Assembly (NCBI RefSeq): GCF_000576425.1
Contig: NZ_KK069997.1
Span: 1-64,000 of the forward strand
From: Brachybacterium phenoliresistens
GTDB lineage: Bacteria > Actinomycetota > Actinomycetes > Actinomycetales > Dermabacteraceae
Length of the DNA stretch: 64,000 bases
Direction of reading: 5' to 3'
Part shown: positions 60,097-64,000 of the stretch, one piece after another
Position numbering within the stretch: position 1 is the first letter of the stretch
Layout of the letters: each line of letters opens with the position of its first letter
Made by a program: the position numbers and the translations under genes
The notes under the pieces: generated by a model
What the model was told of the DNA's origin: nothing
What the model saw: only the letters and a program-made list of their open reading frames with translations
Databases searched by the model: none

Positions 60097-63000
60097 AGCT
60101 CGGCTCCTTCCGGCCACAGCGGGCAGCTGCGGCGCACGGTGCACCGGTCGCAGTGGCTGCAGCGGCGCGCCTGCACCCGCGCTCCGCGCAGCTCGGCGGA
60201 GACCGCGGCGACGGTCTCGTCGAACCAGGCCGGGTCCTCCGCCTCGGACAGGGCGCGCTGGTCGCGCACGGCCGGCTTCGCCGAGGGGGTCCCGATGTAG
60301 ACCAGCGACGCCCCGGCCACCTGCGGGCGGCCGCCGAGCGTCTCGTCGAGGGCGCCGTCGCGCAGGGCCGCCTGGTAGGCGGCCAGCTGCAGGTCCTGCT
60401 CGGCCTTGGCGGCGGTCTTCGCCTGGCGGCCGGTCTTGAGGTCGACCACGCGGGCGGCCCGCGGCGTCCCCTCGATGCGGTCGATGGCGCCGCGCAGCAC
60501 CACGTCGCCCAGGCGGACGGTGAACGGCGCCTCGGTGGCCAGGGGCTCCCCGGCGGCGGCGAGGTAGGAGCGCAGGGTGGCCACGGCGTCGTCGGCCTGC
60601 CGCAGGCGCCGCCGTCCCGACCAGGTCTCCTCCAGGCGCATCGGGGCGAGCATCCGGTGCAGCCGGGCGAGCAGGTCCGGGACGTCCTCCTCCGGCACCC
60701 CGGCCGGGTGCTGCTGCGCCAGCGCGTGCACGCCGGTGCCGATGGCCTGGGCGGGGCCGGCCTCGGGGGTGCCGCCGGAGCGTTCGAGCAGCCATGCCCG
60801 CGGGCAGTCGGCGGCCCTCTCCAGGGCCGAGGGGCTCAGCAGCAGCGGTGCCCCCGGGTCGACGAGGGCCTCCTGCGTGCTGGGCGCCTGGTGGTACCAC
60901 CGTCCCGGGTCGACGCCGTCGACCCGGTGCTCGGCGAGCCGGGCCAGCAGCGCGGCGGCGCGCTGCGCAGCGGCCGGGTCCTCGCCCAGGAGGTCGCCGC
61001 GCAGGGCCGCGACCAGGCGGCGGGCGTCCGGGGCCGGCCCGGGATCGGCGGCCAGGCGCTCCGGGTCCGCCCAGCCGGGGCCGGCAGCCCGCTCGATGGC
61101 GTCCACCAGCGGGGACGCCGAGGAGTCCCCGCCGTCGATCGCGGTGACCAGCACCTTCTCGCGGGCGCGGGTGAGGGCGGCGACGGCCAGGCGGATCTCG
61201 TCGGCGATGACGATCTCGCGCTGGAGGGCGCGCAGGGCCGCGGGCTCGAGCCGCTCCTCGCGGCCGATCTCGAGGGCGAGCTCGGAGGCGCCCAGCAGCG
61301 TCGAGCGCAGCCGGGTGTTGGGCCAGGTGCCCTCCTGCACCCGCGCCAGGACGACCACGTCCCGCTCGTGGCCGACCAGCTGCGCCGGGGTGAGCACCGC
61401 GACGCGCCCGCGCGGCTCGGCCCGGGGGGCGAGGGTGTCCTCCGCGATCGCCTGGTCGCGCACGTGGTCGAGGAAGACGAGGGCGTCCGCCTGGGGCCGG
61501 CGGTCGGTGAAGCGGTCCACCGCGGCGAACAGGGCCGTCACGGCGTCCAGACGGTGGGCGGTCAGGCGCGACCGGGCCTCGTCGGCGTCGCCGTCCGCCC
61601 CGAGGGCCGCGGTGCGCCAGCCCTCGGCGACCCCGGCGGCGGACCAGGCCGCCCAGAGGGCGTCGGTCGCCGCCGCCTCGGGGCCCAGCGCCCGGACCGC
61701 GGCGATCATCCGGCGCAGCCGGTGCACCGGGGCGGCGGCGCGGTCCCGGGCATCGGGGGCCGGCAGGCCGGGCACGTCCTCCCCCATGACCGCGTCGGCG
61801 AGGAGGTCGATGCTGGCGACCGGATCGCCCGCGCCCTCGTCCGGGGCCCCGTCGGCGGGGCCCGCCGGAGGAGCATCGGCCCGGGCGCGGTGGGCGTCCA
61901 GCAGCAGGCGGCGGATCCGCCGCAGCCGCAGGGCGTCGGCGTCGCCGAAGGGCCCGCGCAGCAGCGCCATGGCCTCGCGCCCGTCGACCCGGCGCCCCGA
62001 GGCGCCCACCTCCACGATGCGCAGCAGGTCCATCACGACGCTCTCCTCGCGCAGCGGCCGCAGCCGCGTGGCGGTGGAGACGGGCAGGTCCTGGCGCTGC
62101 AGCAGTTCGGCGACCTCGTCGACCAGCCCGCCGGAGCGGCAGACGACCGCCATCTCGTCGTAGGGCGTGCCCGCCTCGTGGTGGAGGTCGCGCAGCACCC
62201 CGGCGATCATGCGCGCCTCCTCGAGCGCGTCGGCCGCGCGCAGCACGGACACCGAGCGGTCCTCGATCCCCGTCCCGGCGGCCGCCTCGATGCCGTCGGC
62301 GCCGCGTCCCGCGAGGACGGCTCGGCGGCGCAGCTCGACCGGTGCCCCGGCGAGCGGGAGCCGCGCGCGCAGGTCATCGGCGGCGCGGAGGGCGGAGCGC
62401 GGTCCCCGGCGCCGCGCCGTGAGCACGAGCGCCTGCTCGAGCCCGAGGCGGGAGGCGGCATCGGGCACGGACCCGCGGAAGGTGTCCACGGCGAGATCCG
62501 GGCAGGCGGTGGCCAGGACGGGCACGCCGAGCTCGTGGAGCCGGCGGACGAGGGCGACGCCCGCCGCCGTGAGGTCCTGCGCGTCGTCGACCACCAGCGC
62601 CGAGGCCGGCGCCTCGTGCAGGATCTGCGCCGCGCTGCGGACGATGTCCCCGGAGTCCAGCCGCGGCCCGGCGTCCAGCGCCATCGCCGCCTCCAGCGAC
62701 AGCACCTCGCGGTAGGCCCGCAGCAGCGCCGCCGCGTCGCGCCAGGCAGGGCGGTCCCGGCGCACGCCCAGGTCCTCCAGCTCGGACGGTCCCAGTCCCA
62801 GCTCGCCGGCCCGGGTGATCAGCTCGCGCAGCTCGGTGCGGAACCCCGGCAGAGCGCGCGTGGCCGCATCCAGCTCGAGGTGCCACGGCTCGTGGACGGC
62901 GATCAGCTCGCCGAGGAGCGCGTCCTGCTCGGCACCGGTGACCAGGCTCGGCTCCCCGCGCCCGCGGGAGAGCGCATCGGCCCGCACCAGGGAGAAGGCG

Positions 63001-63353
63001 AGCGCCGCGGGGGTCGAGACACGGACGCGGCCGGCCGCTCCGGCCAGCGCCACCGCATCGCGCAGGGGCGCCGCGGTGCCCCGGCGCGGCGAGAGCAGCA
63101 GCACCGGCGGGGCGTCCGCCCGGGTGGACGCCGCGCGCTCCCCGGCCTCGAGCGCCGCGCTGAGGGCGAGGGCGGTGCGGCCGCTGCCGGGAGCGCCGTG
63201 CACGGCCGCGGAGCCGCCGGAGCGGAGGATCCCGAGGGCCTCGGCCTGGACCGGGTCGGCCTGGCCCGGCTCCAGCGGACGCGGCAGGTGGGACAGGTCG
63301 GGGTCCAGCAGCTGCACCCGGCGCTCGGCCCGCGAATCCGCTCCTCGTCCCAT
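60093..63353 (-). CDS. adnA: AdnA subunit of the AdnAB helicase-nuclease
   Basis: 1086 residues. The N-terminal helicase-like part has VHGAPGSGRTALALSAAL, where the Walker A Lys is Arg, and ALVVDDAQDLTAAGVALV for Walker B. The C-terminal nuclease has GAIDRIEG and ARVVDLKTGRQ (~968). An iron-sulfur cluster is indicated by DCPRAWLLERS (first Cys, ~855) and CSHCDRCTVRRSCPLW at the end. This matches AdnA, whose motor is secondary to AdnB. ATG 63353 has TTTGAT 6 nt upstream. Divergent from the TetR gene (59 bp between starts). Confidence 0.92.
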   Translation of the reverse strand: MGRGADSRAERRVQLLDPDLSHLPRPLEPGQADPVQAEALGILRSGGSAAVHGAPGSGRTALALSAALEAGERAASTRADAPPVLLLSPRRGTAAPLRDAVALAGAAGRVRVSTPAALAFSLVRADALSRGRGEPSLVTGAEQDALLGELIAVHEPWHLELDAATRALPGFRTELRELITRAGELGLGPSELEDLGVRRDRPAWRDAAALLRAYREVLSLEAAMALDAGPRLDSGDIVRSAAQILHEAPASALVVDDAQDLTAAGVALVRRLHELGVPVLATACPDLAVDTFRGSVPDAASRLGLEQALVLTARRRGPRSALRAADDLRARLPLAGAPVELRRRAVLAGRGADGIEAAAGTGIEDRSVSVLRAADALEEARMIAGVLRDLHHEAGTPYDEMAVVCRSGGLVDEVAELLQRQDLPVSTATRLRPLREESVVMDLLRIVEVGASGRRVDGREAMALLRGPFGDADALRLRRIRRLLLDAHRARADAPPAGPADGAPDEGAGDPVASIDLLADAVMGEDVPGLPAPDARDRAAAPVHRLRRMIAAVRALGPEAAATDALWAAWSAAGVAEGWRTAALGADGDADEARSRLTAHRLDAVTALFAAVDRFTDRRPQADALVFLDHVRDQAIAEDTLAPRAEPRGRVAVLTPAQLVGHERDVVVLARVQEGTWPNTRLRSTLLGASELALEIGREERLEPAALRALQREIVIADEIRLAVAALTRAREKVLVTAIDGGDSSASPLVDAIERAAGPGWADPERLAADPGPAPDARRLVAALRGDLLGEDPAAAQRAAALLARLAEHRVDGVDPGRWYHQAPSTQEALVDPGAPLLLSPSALERAADCPRAWLLERSGGTPEAGPAQAIGTGVHALAQQHPAGVPEEDVPDLLARLHRMLAPMRLEETWSGRRRLRQADDAVATLRSYLAAAGEPLATEAPFTVRLGDVVLRGAIDRIEGTPRAARVVDLKTGRQAKTAAKAEQDLQLAAYQAALRDGALDETLGGRPQVAGASLVYIGTPSAKPAVRDQRALSEAEDPAWFDETVAAVSAELRGARVQARRCSHCDRCTVRRSCPLWPEGAEL

Positions 63354-63412
63354 GCGTCCATCAAACCGCAGGACGGGGACATCTCACGACCGGCCCCACC
63401 TAGACTAGGAGC

Positions 63413-64000
63413 ATGACCACCCGCCGACTGCCGAAGCACGAACGCCGGGCGCAGCTGCTCGCGATCGCCACCGAGCAGTTCTCCGCGAACGGGTTCCAGG
63501 GGACCTCGATGGACGAGATCGCCCGCACCGCGGGCGCCACCAAGCCCGTCGTGTATCAGCACTTCGCCTCGAAGGAGGCCCTCTACATCGCGGTGCTCGA
63601 GGCCCGGGCGGACGTCGTCCACGCCGCCATCGACGCCCTGCGCGAGCACACCGGCTCCCCGCTCGAGCGGGCCGAGACCGGGCTGCGGGCCTTCCACCGG
63701 CTGACCACGGCCGGCACGCCCCTGCGCCTGTTCCTCGGCGAGGAGATGGTCTCCCCCGCCGCCGCCGAGCGCGTCGCCGAGCTGCTGGACGCGATGGCCC
63801 AGCGCCTGGCCGGCGTGCTCCTGGAGTACCGCAGGATGGAGCCCTCCGAGGCCGTCATCCTGGGCCGCTCCCTGATCGCGATCGCCCAGAACTGCGCCCG
63901 GCTGATCGGCCCCGACGGGGGCCCGGAGCGCGAGGACGAGGTCGTCGCGATCGTCGCCCGCATGATCACCTCGGGCCTGACCGGCTTCGCCCCGCAGGAC
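63413..64000 (+). CDS. TetR/AcrR family regulator, 3' end cut by window edge
   Basis: 196 codons are visible without a stop, close to full TetR length. The HTH is seen as QLLAIATEQFSANGFQGTSM, DEIARTAGATKPVVYQHFAS, then KEALYIAVLEA. The ligand domain is helical with LIAIAQNCARLIG. ATG 63413 has TAGACT 6 nt upstream; AGGAG lies only 1 nt before the ATG and is too close to serve. Its position next to adnA matches actinobacterial gene order near Rv3208. Ligand and targets unknown. Confidence 0.88.
   Translation, partial: MTTRRLPKHERRAQLLAIATEQFSANGFQGTSMDEIARTAGATKPVVYQHFASKEALYIAVLEARADVVHAAIDALREHTGSPLERAETGLRAFHRLTTAGTPLRLFLGEEMVSPAAAERVAELLDAMAQRLAGVLLEYRRMEPSEAVILGRSLIAIAQNCARLIGPDGGPEREDEVVAIVARMITSGLTGFAPQD

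Overview
The window is about 70-74 % GC, densely coded on both strands, and carries the signature genes of a mycothiol-making actinobacterium: mshA-mshB, an Rv2466c-like thioredoxin-fold protein, whiB7, adnA-adnB, a Rv1328-type glucan phosphorylase and a DUF222/HNH (13E12-type) protein. Gene content and codon use suggest an actinobacterium of the Micrococcales, possibly Brachybacterium or a relative; the genus is inference. No rRNA, tRNA, transposase, CRISPR array or phage gene was seen.

Layout. 1-9.5 kb: a left-truncated DUF222-HNH endonuclease, two small regulatory or unknown genes, a flavin monooxygenase, a VOC protein, a methyltransferase, the mycothiol genes mshA-mshB, an endonuclease/exonuclease/phosphatase-family protein and an ADP-ribosylglycohydrolase. 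9.6-16.3 kb: a Cys/His-tailed membrane protein, an M13 metallopeptidase, a PH-like membrane protein, then a TPP riboswitch driving a thiamine/HMP ECF transporter whose two ATPases and EcfT are one polypeptide, and an ankyrin protein. 16.3-31.6 kb: GNAT, cytosine deaminase-permease pair, an aminopeptidase/Nei2/RpiB/Rv2466c-like cluster, a heterodimeric ABC exporter with one canonical and one dead ATP site, a Ser/Thr kinase divergent from a secreted protein, DUF402 and aminopeptidase N. 31.7-46.3 kb: MscS, truncated haemoglobin, aldo/keto reductase, two thioesterases, two paralogous sugar-binding lipoproteins around a glucan phosphorylase, a membrane-tethered protein that looks like a degenerate SigK-type sigma factor fused to its RskA-type anti-sigma factor, two sugar permeases and EttA. 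46.4-64 kb: a block with the same gene set as M. tuberculosis Rv3194c-Rv3202c (Lon/PDZ protease, zincin, NUDIX, SprT/YgjP-like peptidase, DUF5679, WhiB7, UvrD2, NudC, AdnB, AdnA), ending in a TetR regulator cut by the window edge.

Regulation visible in the DNA. Many genes have a TANNNT-like -10 element exactly 6-7 nt before the start codon, the arrangement expected for leaderless mRNAs. whiB7 has its own WhiB7-type promoter (A-tract, then -35, 17 nt, -10), a long leader, a 39-codon upstream ORF with a perfect Shine-Dalgarno, and a large hairpin whose 5' arm overlaps the uORF stop. A strong promoter at 51.4 kb leads straight into a candidate structured RNA, next to four DnaA-box-like sites.

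Working together. mshA/mshB and the Rv2466c-like protein belong to thiol redox chemistry; the 52-63 kb block combines antibiotic-stress control (WhiB7) with DNA-end resection and helicase functions (AdnAB, UvrD2, Nei2 elsewhere) and nucleotide clean-up (NudC, NUDIX); the 35-46 kb block is concerned with import and phosphorolysis of sugars or glucans.
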